A stretch of DNA of 64,000 bases from assembly GCA_009772935.1 (NCBI GenBank), contig WOUR01000010.1:62001-126000 (forward strand), in the 5' to 3' direction. The notes beneath the pieces were generated by a model, which was not told the origin of the DNA, made no database searches, and was given only the letters and a program-made list of their open reading frames with translations. A program made the translations under genes and the position numbers. This DNA comes from Rhodospirillaceae bacterium (GTDB lineage Bacteria > Pseudomonadota > Alphaproteobacteria > Reyranellales > Reyranellaceae). This document shows positions 32,263 through 40,340 of the stretch, piece after piece; within the stretch, counting starts at the first letter, position 1; the number at the start of each line of letters is the position of its first letter.

Positions 32263-33237
32263 ATGAAACGCCGTCACCTGATCGTTGCCGGGGCCGCGGC
32301 GCTTGCGACACCGTCGATCGGCCGCGCACAGGGCAAGTTTCCCGAGCGGACGATCCGCTTCGTGATCCCCTTTGCGCCGGGTGGACCCACCGACATCATC
32401 GGCCGCATGGTTGCCGACAAGCTCACGGCGATCCTCGGCCAGCAGGTCATCGTCGACAACAAGGCAGGAGCAGCCGGCTCGATCGGTGCGGTCGACGTGA
32501 AGAACGCCAGGCCCGATGGCTACACGCTGCTCTGTGCGCCCTCTTCCACCCACGCCATCAACCCGACGGCCTTCGTGAAGCCGGCCTACGATGCGGTGAA
32601 GGACTTCACGCCGATCGCCTCGGTCTGTGTCAACCCGCTGGTGCTGGTGGCCCGACCCGACATGCCCGACACGGTGATGGGCCTGGTCGAGCTGATGAAG
32701 AAGAACCCCGGCAAGTATTCCTACGGTTCGTCGGGTGCCGGCTCGATCATCAATCTCGCCGGCGAGTACTTCAAGCGCGAGGTCGGTGGCATGGATGTCG
32801 AGCACATTCCCTACAAGGGCTCGATGCCGGCACTCCAGGACATGATGGGCGGCCAGACCGCCTGGATGTTCGAGACCTTCAGCACCACGCTCCAGCTTCA
32901 CAGGGCCGGCAAGGTCCGCATCCTCGCCTATGCCTATTCGAAGCGTGCGCCGATCGCGCCGGATATCCCGACCATGATCGAGGCCGGTGTGAAGGGATAC
33001 GAGGCTTACACGTTCAACCTGATCCTGGGCCCGGCCAACGTGCCGAAGCCGGTGGTCGACGTGCTGGACCAGGCGGCGCGCCAGATGATGAAGGACCCGG
33101 CCACCATCAAGTTCCTGGAGGACATCGCCGCGGTGCCGACGACCGACACCTCGCCCGAAGTCACCGCGAAGTTCATCCAGGACGAGATCGCGAAATGGGC
33201 GCCGGTCATCCGGGAAGCCGGCGTCAGGATCGAGTAG
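32263..33237 (+). CDS. Bug/TctC family periplasmic solute-binding protein
   Basis: A 324-residue binding protein of the tripartite tricarboxylate transporter family. The signal peptide is MKRRHLIVAGAAALATPSIGRAQ (Tat-like RR), then RFVIPFAPGGPTDIIGRMVADKL, VIVDNKAGAAGSIGAVDVKNARPDGYTLL and EHIPYKGSMPALQDMMGG. It is about as long as the first copy at 11287-12255 but diverged from it. No TctAB genes are near. It is encoded downstream of the dienelactone hydrolase, so a carboxylic or aromatic acid is the likely ligand. Confidence 0.94.
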   Translation: MKRRHLIVAGAAALATPSIGRAQGKFPERTIRFVIPFAPGGPTDIIGRMVADKLTAILGQQVIVDNKAGAAGSIGAVDVKNARPDGYTLLCAPSSTHAINPTAFVKPAYDAVKDFTPIASVCVNPLVLVARPDMPDTVMGLVELMKKNPGKYSYGSSGAGSIINLAGEYFKREVGGMDVEHIPYKGSMPALQDMMGGQTAWMFETFSTTLQLHRAGKVRILAYAYSKRAPIAPDIPTMIEAGVKGYEAYTFNLILGPANVPKPVVDVLDQAARQMMKDPATIKFLEDIAAVPTTDTSPEVTAKFIQDEIAKWAPVIREAGVRIE

Positions 33238-33245
33238 CGGCTTCC

Positions 33246-33686
33246 TTAGCGGTAACCGGCCGGCGGCGGCACGTTGCCCGGCGCCGGCGCGATCGGCGCC
33301 TGCTGGGGCATCTGGGCGGGCGTCGGCACGTTCATGGCACCGGGACCCGTTCCCACGCCCGACCCCGCCCCTTCGCTGGGCGAGGCGACGCGGCCCGGCG
33401 CATCGGCGCCGACATTGCTGATGTAGTACCCCGCCACGGCATTCGAATTGTCGCCCGCCGTCTTGGCCGGCACGTCGATGATGCCGACGCGGGCGCCGCT
33501 CTTGTCGATGCGGTAGCCTTCCGGATCCATCTGGAAGCCTTCGTTGTCGACACGCAGACCGCCGGGCTGGACACGATAGGCCGGCGGCGGCGTCGTCTCA
33601 CCGTAGAGAGGCTGGGGCAGCGGATCGCAGGCGGCGAGCATCGAAACGCCGAGCGTCGCGGCCAAAAAACGTCTCGCAGCCATCAA
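33246..33686 (-). CDS. Proline-rich lipoprotein of unknown function
   Basis: A 146-residue protein with a lipoprotein signal: MMAARRFLAATLGVSMLAAC, giving the lipobox LAAC, so it is membrane-anchored. The mature part is Gly/Pro/Asn-rich with VDNEGFQMDPEGYRIDKSGARVG, three DxxGxxxD-like turns that resemble each other and recall the C-terminal part of the next lipoprotein (YGFRYDGQGNRLDRNGNII), and a Pro/Ala tail. No family is recognised. The stop lies 9 bp from the stop of the Bug gene. A second Met one codon on (33683) is an alternative start. Confidence 0.75.
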   Translation of the reverse strand: MMAARRFLAATLGVSMLAACDPLPQPLYGETTPPPAYRVQPGGLRVDNEGFQMDPEGYRIDKSGARVGIIDVPAKTAGDNSNAVAGYYISNVGADAPGRVASPSEGAGSGVGTGPGAMNVPTPAQMPQQAPIAPAPGNVPPPAGYR

Positions 33687-33692
33687 GCCCCC

Positions 33693-34313
33693 TCATCGTA
33701 TGGTCGACTGCGGGCTGATGATGTTGCCGTTGCGGTCGAGCCGGTTTCCCTGACCATCATAGCGGAAACCATACTCGTCGCGGAAGGCCTCGACACCGGC
33801 CGGCGGGGTCGGCTGGGGGGCCACCGGCGGGGTGCTGTAGGTGGTGGTCGAGACCGTCGTCGCCGGGCCGTAATAGGTCGGGGCGGCCGGCGCCGTCGTG
33901 TAATAGGTGGTGGTCGAGTAACCGGGAGGCGGTGCCGGGACCGGGGCAGGCACTGGGGCACCATAAGCCTGATCGCGATACCGGCGGGCGTCGATCTCGC
34001 GCCCCACGCACCGGTCGTACATCGAGGTGCCCGGCGTCAGACCGTAGGAATAGCAGGCGTTGCGGGCGTCGGCGTCGAGGCTCGCGACCGTGTAACCGAC
34101 GGGAACGCGACCTTGGGCGCGGGCGGCGGCTTCCCGCGAAACGCAACGGTTGTAGTTGTCGGTCCCGACACGGAAGCCGTAATCCAGGCAGGCCTGCTCG
34201 GAACCGGTCACCCGATAGGGCGCGCTGGCCGTGCGGGTTTCGTAGGTCGTGCTGCTGCAGGCGGCGGCGGACAGGACGAGAGCCGTCGAGGCGAGAATCT
34301 TGGTGGCGGTCAT
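33693..34313 (-). CDS. Lipoprotein with duplicated C-x14-C segments, unknown function
   Basis: A 206-residue lipoprotein (signal MTATKILASTALVLSAAAC). The domain after the signal contains two copies of one segment: ACLDYGFRVGTDNYNRCVSRE and ACYSYGLTPGTSMYDRCVGRE, each with two cysteines 15 positions apart, so each probably forms a disulfide. A low-complexity Pro/Thr/Tyr region (about residues 120-175) follows, then YGFRYDGQGNRLDRNGNII, which echoes the neighbouring lipoprotein. It lies 6 bp before that gene on the same strand, so they form a pair. The function is unknown. Confidence 0.75.
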   Translation of the reverse strand: MTATKILASTALVLSAAACSSTTYETRTASAPYRVTGSEQACLDYGFRVGTDNYNRCVSREAAARAQGRVPVGYTVASLDADARNACYSYGLTPGTSMYDRCVGREIDARRYRDQAYGAPVPAPVPAPPPGYSTTTYYTTAPAAPTYYGPATTVSTTTYSTPPVAPQPTPPAGVEAFRDEYGFRYDGQGNRLDRNGNIISPQSTIR

Positions 34314-34363
34314 GGGGTCCTCCGGGGAGCTGGTGCCCGGAGAACGTGGCGAACTCTCGAGGG

Positions 34364-34380
34364 TTGCAGGTTGCCTGCAA
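34364..34380 (-). terminator. Hairpin just after the fadD stop
   Basis: TTGCAGG-TTG-CCTGCAA, a perfect 7-bp stem, lies 3 bp past the fadD stop (34384). There is no T-tract. It may terminate fadD, or act as a 5' element for the lipoprotein gene starting at 34313. Confidence 0.45.
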
Positions 34381-34383
34381 GAG

Positions 34384-36072
34384 TTACGCCGCCTTCTTCA
34401 CCACGCCGTCGCGCAATTCGCGGCGTAGAATCTTGCCGACGTTGGTCTTGGGCAGCTCGCCCCGGAACTCGATGTATTTCGGTCGCTTGTACCCGGTCAG
34501 TTCCTGGTGGCAGTAGGCGTCGAGGGCTTCCTTGGTGAGCGCCGGGTCCTTCTTCACAACGAACAGCATCACGGCCTCGCCCGAGTTGGCATCGGGCACG
34601 CCGATGGCGGCACATTCGAGCACACCGGGATGGGCCGCAACCACGGCCTCGACCTCGTTGGGATAGACGTTGAAGCCCGAGACCAGGATCATGTCCTTCT
34701 TGCGATCCACGATCCGGGTGTAGCCACGCTCGTCCATGATCCCAATGTCGCCGGACTTGAAGAAGCCGTCCGGGGTCATGACCTTGGCGGTTTCCTCGGG
34801 TTGCTGCCAGTAGTCCCGCATGACCTGGGGGCCGCGGATTCCGATCTCTCCCGCCTGACCGATCGGGACCTCCTTGCCGACGTCGTCGAGGATGCGGATC
34901 TCGACGTTCGGAAGCGGCAGCCCGATCGTCCCCGTGTAGGCCTCAGAGTCGGTCGGATTGCAGGTGACACCCGCGGACGTCTCACTGAGGCCGTAGCCCT
35001 CGCAGATCGGACAGCCGGTGATGGCCAGCCACTTCTTCGCGACCGCCTCCTGAACCGCCATCCCGCCGCCGTTGGAGATGACCAGTTCCGAGAAATCGAG
35101 CTTCGCGAATTCCGGATTGTTGGCGAGCCCGTTGAACAGCGTGTTCACGGCTGGGAAGACGTTGATCTTGTACTTGGACAGATCCTTGATCGTGCCGGCC
35201 ATGTCGCGCGGGTTGGGGATCAGGACGTTCAGCGCACCGGTACGCAGTCCAAGCAGGCCGCAGGTCACGAAGGCGAACACGTGATAGAGCGGCAGGGCGC
35301 AGGCGATCGTGAGCTGGCCGGTGATCTTCCGCCGGTGCAGGCCGGGCTGCATCCAGGCCTCCGACGCCAGCAGGTTCGCGACGAGGGTGCGATGAAGCAG
35401 GGTGGCGCCCTTGGAAATCCCGGTCGTGCCGCCGGTGTACTGCAGGACCGCGACGTCGTCCGGGCCGAGCTGGGGTTTCGCCAGGTCCATGCTGCGGCCG
35501 GCCTTGAGCGCGTCGTTGAACTTCACGTGACCCGGTAGCGACCAGGCCGGCACCATCTTGCGCATGGTGCGCACGACGAAGTTGACGATCAGGCCCTTGG
35601 GGAAGCCCAGCAGGTCGCCCATCGAGGCGACCACCACATGCTTGATGCCCGTGTGCCCCAGGACGCGCTGCAGGGTCGTCGCGAAGTTCTCGAGGATGAT
35701 GATGGCCTCGGCACCGGAGTCCTTCAGCTGGTGCTCGAGTTCGCGGGCAGTGTAGAGCGGATTGACGTTGACCGCGATGAAGCCCGCCCGCAGCACCGCG
35801 GCGACGGCCACCGGATATTGCAGGACGTTCGGCATCATGATCGCAACGCGCGCGCCGCGCTTCAGGCCGCGCCCCTGCAGCCACGCGCCGAGCGCCATGG
35901 ACAACGAGTCGACCTCGCCGAACGTGAGCGACTTGTCCATGCAGACATAGGCACGGCTGTCGCGATGCCTGGAGAAGCTCTCCTCGAAGAGGGACACGAC
36001 GCTGGGGTAGGCCGACGGATCGATGTCTGCCGGCACGCCCGGCGGATAACTCTTGAGCCAGAACCGGTCCAC
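34384..36072 (-). CDS. fadD: Long-chain fatty-acid--CoA ligase
   Basis: A 562-residue AMP-forming acyl-CoA synthetase. The P-loop-like motif is YTGGTTGISKGATLLH near residue 215, with CEGYGLSETSAGVTCNP and IGIRGPQVMRDYWQQP further on, then the hinge-region DGFFKSGDIGIMDERGYTRIVDRKKDMI and the C-terminal catalytic lysine region near TNVGKILRREL. It activates fatty acids for oxidation or lipid use. It follows the phasin gene by 85 bp on the same strand; a hairpin (36108-36136) lies between. Together with the phasin this links fatty-acid activation and polymer storage. Confidence 0.93.
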   Translation of the reverse strand: MDRFWLKSYPPGVPADIDPSAYPSVVSLFEESFSRHRDSRAYVCMDKSLTFGEVDSLSMALGAWLQGRGLKRGARVAIMMPNVLQYPVAVAAVLRAGFIAVNVNPLYTARELEHQLKDSGAEAIIILENFATTLQRVLGHTGIKHVVVASMGDLLGFPKGLIVNFVVRTMRKMVPAWSLPGHVKFNDALKAGRSMDLAKPQLGPDDVAVLQYTGGTTGISKGATLLHRTLVANLLASEAWMQPGLHRRKITGQLTIACALPLYHVFAFVTCGLLGLRTGALNVLIPNPRDMAGTIKDLSKYKINVFPAVNTLFNGLANNPEFAKLDFSELVISNGGGMAVQEAVAKKWLAITGCPICEGYGLSETSAGVTCNPTDSEAYTGTIGLPLPNVEIRILDDVGKEVPIGQAGEIGIRGPQVMRDYWQQPEETAKVMTPDGFFKSGDIGIMDERGYTRIVDRKKDMILVSGFNVYPNEVEAVVAAHPGVLECAAIGVPDANSGEAVMLFVVKKDPALTKEALDAYCHQELTGYKRPKYIEFRGELPKTNVGKILRRELRDGVVKKAA

Positions 36073-36107
36073 GACGTCTCTCCCAGAACCTCTCGGGCAC
36101 CCGCGAG

Positions 36108-36136
36108 GTGGCGCACTCGCTTGCCTGCCGCGCCAC
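36108..36136 (-). other. Intercistronic hairpin between phasin gene and fadD
   Basis: Arms GTGGCGC and GCGCCAC with a 15-base loop. It may attenuate read-through from phasin into fadD, since phasin is usually expressed far more strongly. Confidence 0.3.
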
Positions 36137-36157
36137 CCCGGATTGCGCTCGCTCGCG

Positions 36158-36583
36158 TTACGACTTCTTCTCGACCGAAGTGCGGATGTCCTCGAAGGAC
36201 TCCTTCATCCGATCCTGAACGATCTTGAAGGCCTCGGTGCTCGACTTCTGGACCAGTTCGGCGATGTCCTTGGTGTTGGCGATCGCCGCCTCCATGGCCT
36301 TCTTGGCGAACTCGGCCTGCTTGGCCATCACGTCCTGAGGATTTCCGCCTGGCTTGTAGGATTGCGCCATCTCGGCGATGTCCTTCATGGCGGCCTCGAA
36401 GATTTCCTTCTGCTTGTTCGCGATCCCGCTCGCGCCCTCGGCCATCGCCTGCCACGACTTCGTCATGGCTTCCAGGTTCTTCTGGTGATGCTCCATGATC
36501 TTCGTCATGTCGAAGGGCTGCACCTTGAGCTGCTCGCCGAATTTCTTGAACATGTCGGTGAAGTTCTGCGCTGGATCGGCCAT
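36158..36583 (-). CDS. Phasin family protein
   Basis: A 141-residue, mostly helical protein of the phasin family that coats polyhydroxyalkanoate granules. The composition is Ala/Lys/Met/Gln-rich with heptad-like spacing: FDMTKIMEHHQKNLEAMTKSWQAM, then ANKQKEIFEAAMKDIAEMAQ and KQAEFAKKAMEAAIANTKDIAELVQKSS. An AGGAGG precedes the ATG at 36583, and it lies 15 bp after the DUF445 gene. With hbd, ccr and fadD elsewhere in the window it indicates a polyhydroxybutyrate-storing organism. Confidence 0.9.
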   Translation of the reverse strand: MADPAQNFTDMFKKFGEQLKVQPFDMTKIMEHHQKNLEAMTKSWQAMAEGASGIANKQKEIFEAAMKDIAEMAQSYKPGGNPQDVMAKQAEFAKKAMEAAIANTKDIAELVQKSSTEAFKIVQDRMKESFEDIRTSVEKKS

Positions 36584-36598
36584 CCGAACCTCCTGTGG

Positions 36599-37870
36599 TT
36601 ACAGGTGCAGCTTCAACCCCTGCTCCAGCGCGTGCAAGGCCAAACCGGCCACCCCGCCGACCATGGCCCCGTTGAACCGGATGAATTGCAGGTCGCGTCC
36701 GACCGTCAGCTCGATGCGGCCGATCAGCACATCGATGTCCCAGGACTTCACCTGATCGGCGATGAAGCGGCCGACACCGCTCTTCTGGCCCTGCACGAAA
36801 TCCGCAAGGAGCCGCACCATGCCGCGGTTGATCTCGGCGCGGATCGCCGGGTCGCGTGCCAGCTGGCTGCCGACATCGACCAGCATGGCTTCGAGCTGCC
36901 GGCGAACCTGGCTGTCCTCGGCGCGCGCATCCTGCTCGAGAAAGGACCTCACACTCTCCCAGGCACCCTCCGCCAAAGTCGCGATCTCCGGTCGCGCCAA
37001 CAGGTCTCGCTTCAGGCGCTCGGCGCGGCGGGCGAAGTCTTCGGAGGTGCGCAGCCGCTCGATGAAGTTCGCGACGAAGCCGTTGAACTCCTTTCGCAGC
37101 GGATGGTCGGCGTCTCCGCGGGCCTCCTTGATGAAGGCCGTGGTCGACGCGACGATCTTGCGCAGAAGATAGGCATCCGCGCGGTAGAGATTGAACAGCG
37201 CCGGCAACTCCTGACGGATCTTCTCGCGCAGCGCTGCCAGCGTCTCCTCGTCGGCCAGCACCTTCTCCAGTGCGACCAGCAGCTCGTCGAGGACCCGCTG
37301 GTGCCGCCCCTTCTCGGTGACGGCGCCCAGCAGGCCCGCCGCCAGCGGCGCGAGTTCGACCCTCTCCAGTTCGGCCATGGCGCGCTTGCCCAGGAAGCCC
37401 TTCAGTCCCGAAAGTTCGACGGCCGCCAGCGCCTGCGGCACCAGCCGCACCATGAAGCCCGCCAGGGCGGCGCTGCGCTCGCGGTCACTCAGCCAGTCGG
37501 CCACGAGGGCGGCGAAGTCGACTTCGCGAAGGCGCGCTTCGACCGGCTCGGGTGCGAGGAAATTCGTCTCGATGAATTCGCCGAGATTCTCCGCGATGCG
37601 GTGATGGTTGCGCGGGACGATCGCCGTGTGCGGGATCGGCAGTCCCAGCGGGTGGCGGAACAGGGCAACGACGGCATACCAGTCGGCCAATCCACCCACC
37701 GTGGCCGCGGCCGCGAACGCCGCGACGTACCCCCAGGCCCAGTGCATCGGCTCGAAGTGGCGGGCGACCACGAAGAGCACGGCCGTCGCCACCAGCAGCA
37801 GCGTCGCCGCGAGCTTGATCCGTCGCAGTGACCGCGCGCGCTCGTCATCGCGGTTCGAAATCTCGGCCAC
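36599..37870 (-). CDS. DUF445 family membrane protein
   Basis: A 423-residue protein of the DUF445 (YheB/YjiN) family. Two transmembrane helices are at the N-terminus (LRRIKLAATLLLVATAVLFVVARHF and WGYVAAFAAAATVGGLADWYAVVALF), followed by the conserved GLPIPHTAIVPRNHHRIAENLGEFIETNFL. A long helical, charged domain leads to the C-terminal FIRFNGAMVGGVAGLALHAL. The function is unknown. The start is a GTG at 37870 with an excellent GGAGGG 7 bases upstream; the in-frame extension above it reads unrelated sequence. It precedes the phasin gene by 15 bp. Confidence 0.88.
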   Translation of the reverse strand: MAEISNRDDERARSLRRIKLAATLLLVATAVLFVVARHFEPMHWAWGYVAAFAAAATVGGLADWYAVVALFRHPLGLPIPHTAIVPRNHHRIAENLGEFIETNFLAPEPVEARLREVDFAALVADWLSDRERSAALAGFMVRLVPQALAAVELSGLKGFLGKRAMAELERVELAPLAAGLLGAVTEKGRHQRVLDELLVALEKVLADEETLAALREKIRQELPALFNLYRADAYLLRKIVASTTAFIKEARGDADHPLRKEFNGFVANFIERLRTSEDFARRAERLKRDLLARPEIATLAEGAWESVRSFLEQDARAEDSQVRRQLEAMLVDVGSQLARDPAIRAEINRGMVRLLADFVQGQKSGVGRFIADQVKSWDIDVLIGRIELTVGRDLQFIRFNGAMVGGVAGLALHALEQGLKLHL

Positions 37871-38023
37871 ACGCCCTCCGTCAGCTCGTGATCCGCGCAA
37901 ACGCGCCTCCCAAGGTGCAGTTTCGCGGCACGACGCGTCATTCCTGCCGGTGACCCGGCCCCCGTGGCAAGAGCGTGATGTTTCTGTCCTATACTCCCGT
38001 CGTCGTTGTCCCGGGAGGAAGCC

Positions 38024-38914
38024 ATGAAGGTCGGATATATCGGTGTCGGAAATATGGGCGGCCCCATGTGCCGCAACCTCATCAAGCGCAGCAACCACTC
38101 GGTCACGGTGTTCGACCTGAACCCCGCGGCGGTGAAGACCTGCACCGACCTGGGTGCCAGCGCGGCCAAGTCCGTCGCCGAGGTGACCCGGGGCGCCGAC
38201 ATCGTGATGACGTCGCTGCCCATGCCGCGCGACGTCGAGGCCGTCACCCTGGGTGACGACGGCATCCTGGCGAATGCCAGCAAGGGTCAGACCTACATCG
38301 ACCTCAGCACCAATGCGCCCTCGATGGTGAAGAGGATCGGCGCCGCCATGGCCGCCAAGGGCATCGCCATGCTCGACGCGCCGGTGAGCGGCGGCACGGT
38401 CGGGGCCGAGGCCGCGACCATCGCCATCATGGTGGGCGGCGACAGGAAGGTGTTCGACGACGCGCTGCCAGTGCTGCAGTCGTTCAGCGCCAACGTGATC
38501 CACATGGGTGAGCTCGGCACCGGCACGGTGGCCAAGCTGGTCAACAACATGATGGCTTTCTGCAACATGGCGGCCGCCGCCGAAGGGCTGATGCTGGGCG
38601 TCACGGCTGGCCTCGACCCGCAGAAGCTCGTGCAGGTGATCTCGAGCTCGAGCGGCAATTCCTCGGCGTTCAAATCATTCTCCGAACGCGCGCTTTCGGG
38701 CCGGTTCTCGCCACCCTCCTTCGCGCTCAACCTCGCACACAAGGACCTGCACCTCGCCCTGGAACTGGCCGACGAACTCGACGTGCCGTTGCCACAGGGC
38801 TCGGCGACGCACAACCTGCAGCGCATGGCCCGCCGCATGGGCCTCGGCAACAACGACAGTTCGGCGGTCCTGCAGGTCTACGAGTCGGTCCTGAAGAAGA
38901 CGGTGAAGCCTTAG
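38024..38914 (+). CDS. 3-hydroxyisobutyrate dehydrogenase-like NAD(P)-dependent oxidoreductase
   Basis: A 296-residue beta-hydroxyacid dehydrogenase. The Rossmann motif is VGYIGVGNMGGPMCRNLIKRS at the N-terminus, then DLSTNAPS and DAPVSGGTVGAEAATIAIMVGG, the substrate-binding family signature, with the catalytic lysine in GTVAKLVNNMM near residue 170. It oxidises a 3-hydroxy acid such as 3-hydroxyisobutyrate or tartronate semialdehyde; the exact substrate is open. The ATG at 38024 has GGGAGG at 38011. It diverges from the DUF445 gene and converges with the hydrolase, across the repeat at 38924-39057. Confidence 0.92.
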   Translation: MKVGYIGVGNMGGPMCRNLIKRSNHSVTVFDLNPAAVKTCTDLGASAAKSVAEVTRGADIVMTSLPMPRDVEAVTLGDDGILANASKGQTYIDLSTNAPSMVKRIGAAMAAKGIAMLDAPVSGGTVGAEAATIAIMVGGDRKVFDDALPVLQSFSANVIHMGELGTGTVAKLVNNMMAFCNMAAAAEGLMLGVTAGLDPQKLVQVISSSSGNSSAFKSFSERALSGRFSPPSFALNLAHKDLHLALELADELDVPLPQGSATHNLQRMARRMGLGNNDSSAVLQVYESVLKKTVKP

Positions 38915-38923
38915 GCAACATAC

Positions 38924-39057
38924 GATTCCGTCGTCTCGACCGGAGCCGAGCGCAGCTCGGCGAAGTGGAGAGACTTCTTTTCCTCGATTGGACCGCCTTG
39001 ACTGGAAAAAGGGTCTCTCCAATCCGCGCTGCGCTCTCCGATCGAGACGACGGGATT
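38924..39057. repeat. Long inverted-repeat element between convergent genes
   Basis: Outer arms CCGTCGTCTCGACCGGAG (38928-38945) and its near complement CTCCGATCGAGACGACGG (39036-39053) differ at one base. Inner arms TGGAGAGAC (38966-38974) and GTCTCTCCA (39013-39021) are perfect, and GAGCGCAG-like blocks lie between. The fold is a ~130-nt hairpin. It fills the gap between two convergent genes and differs in sequence from the element at 22740-22855, so two separate element types are present. Confidence 0.75.
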
Positions 39058-39061
39058 TCTT

Positions 39062-39664
39062 TCAAGTCAGGTGTTTGGCGATCAACCGCGCGACGAGGTC
39101 GGCATGGGTGCTGGCCACGTCGTGGTCGCCGCCGGTCACGATCTCCAGGCGGGCATTCGGGAGCCGTTCTGCCAGATGCCGGCCGACGGCGACGGGGCTG
39201 ATCGGATCCTTGTCACCCCAGATCAGCAGCGTCGGCGCCGCGATCTTCTCGACCGGGAGCGGCGCCGAACTGCGGACGTCGGTGATCCACGCAGCCGCCT
39301 TCGGGAACGACCTGCGATAGTCCGCCCGCCATTCCGAGGCGCCCAACCCCTCCATGTCGACGCCGCCCGAGGTCACGCAGAGGACCAGCCGGCGCACCAG
39401 CCCGGGATGCTCCAGGGCAATCTGCGCCGCCAGCACGCCGCCCATCGACTGGGCGACGAGGTCGACCGGACCGTCCATCTTCGCCGTCACCAGCTGTTTC
39501 AGGTCGTCGAGCCCGCGTATCGCCGGATCGTGCGGCTGCGCGCCGAGGCCCGGCCAGCCGAAATGCTCCTTCGGCCAGGCGGCCGGCAGAGCCTCGGCGA
39601 CCGGCTTCCAGAACTGGGGAGAGCCGCCGGCACCGGGCAGGAACAGGATCCTGGCTATGGTCAT
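39062..39664 (-). CDS. Small alpha/beta hydrolase
   Basis: A 200-residue alpha/beta hydrolase. The oxyanion region is LFLPGAGGSPQFWKPVAEAL, the nucleophile elbow is VAQSMGGVLAAQIALEHPG near residue 75, the acid is in LLIWGDKDPISP, and the histidine is in TGGDHDVASTHAD near residue 180. It probably cleaves a small ester; substrate unknown. It lies 2 bp after the GST gene, so they form a pair. Its 3' end abuts the repeat at 38924-39057. Confidence 0.85.
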   Translation of the reverse strand: MTIARILFLPGAGGSPQFWKPVAEALPAAWPKEHFGWPGLGAQPHDPAIRGLDDLKQLVTAKMDGPVDLVAQSMGGVLAAQIALEHPGLVRRLVLCVTSGGVDMEGLGASEWRADYRRSFPKAAAWITDVRSSAPLPVEKIAAPTLLIWGDKDPISPVAVGRHLAERLPNARLEIVTGGDHDVASTHADLVARLIAKHLT

Positions 39665-39666
39665 GA

Positions 39667-40314
39667 TCAGAGCCCCAGCTTGCTCATGAAGAATGGCAAG
39701 GTGCGCCCGATCGACAGGAGATAGCGTCCCATCGCGCCGGCGACCTGCTGCACCGCCGGCCGTTCACTCATGCGGTCGCGCCAGGCATGAAGGCGGGTCA
39801 GGTCCGGCGCAACCGGCGCGCCCATCCGCTCGCCGAAGAGCTGCGCCATGTAGAAGGCGATATCGACATAGCTGTAGGCGCCGGCGATCCACTCCTGCCC
39901 GCCGAGCGTGCGCTCCATCTCTTCGTAGAAGCGCGCCGCCGCATCGTGGGCGCCCGGCGCCCTGGCATCGCTCATCAGCCGGATGACGTGCGGGAAATAG
40001 ACCTCGTCGGACTTGTGCTCCAGCAGCCGCGCCCGGGCACGCGCCCTCGGCTCCGACGGCCACAGCGCGGGATCGCGCTTCAGCGATTCGAGGTATTCGA
40101 AGATCTGCGTCGAATCGAAGAGCTCGAGGTCGCCGTCGACCAGCACCGGCACCTGGCGCTTGGGATTGATGCGCACGACCTCGGGATGCTTCGGCTCATA
40201 GAGCGTCTTCATCTCGAACGGCACCATTTCGAGTTCGAACGGGATACTCTTCTCGCGAAGGGCGATCTCGGCCTTGGCGCCGAACATGCTGAGCGGACCG
40301 GAGTAGAGCTTCAT
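39667..40314 (-). CDS. Glutathione S-transferase family protein
   Basis: A 215-residue protein with the GST thioredoxin-like N-domain (MKLYSGPLSMFGAKAEIALREKSIPFE, NPKRQVPVLVDGDLELFDST QIFEYLE) and the helical C-domain with GAYSYVDIAFYMAQLFGERMG. Serine in the SMFG position is the likely thiolate activator. It probably conjugates or reduces electrophiles with glutathione. It is directly coupled to the hydrolase gene (2-bp gap) and sits beside the Nramp-like gene. Confidence 0.9.
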   Translation of the reverse strand: MKLYSGPLSMFGAKAEIALREKSIPFELEMVPFEMKTLYEPKHPEVVRINPKRQVPVLVDGDLELFDSTQIFEYLESLKRDPALWPSEPRARARARLLEHKSDEVYFPHVIRLMSDARAPGAHDAAARFYEEMERTLGGQEWIAGAYSYVDIAFYMAQLFGERMGAPVAPDLTRLHAWRDRMSERPAVQQVAGAMGRYLLSIGRTLPFFMSKLGL

Positions 40315-40340
40315 GAATCCCCTTTACGGCGCGTTGATTT

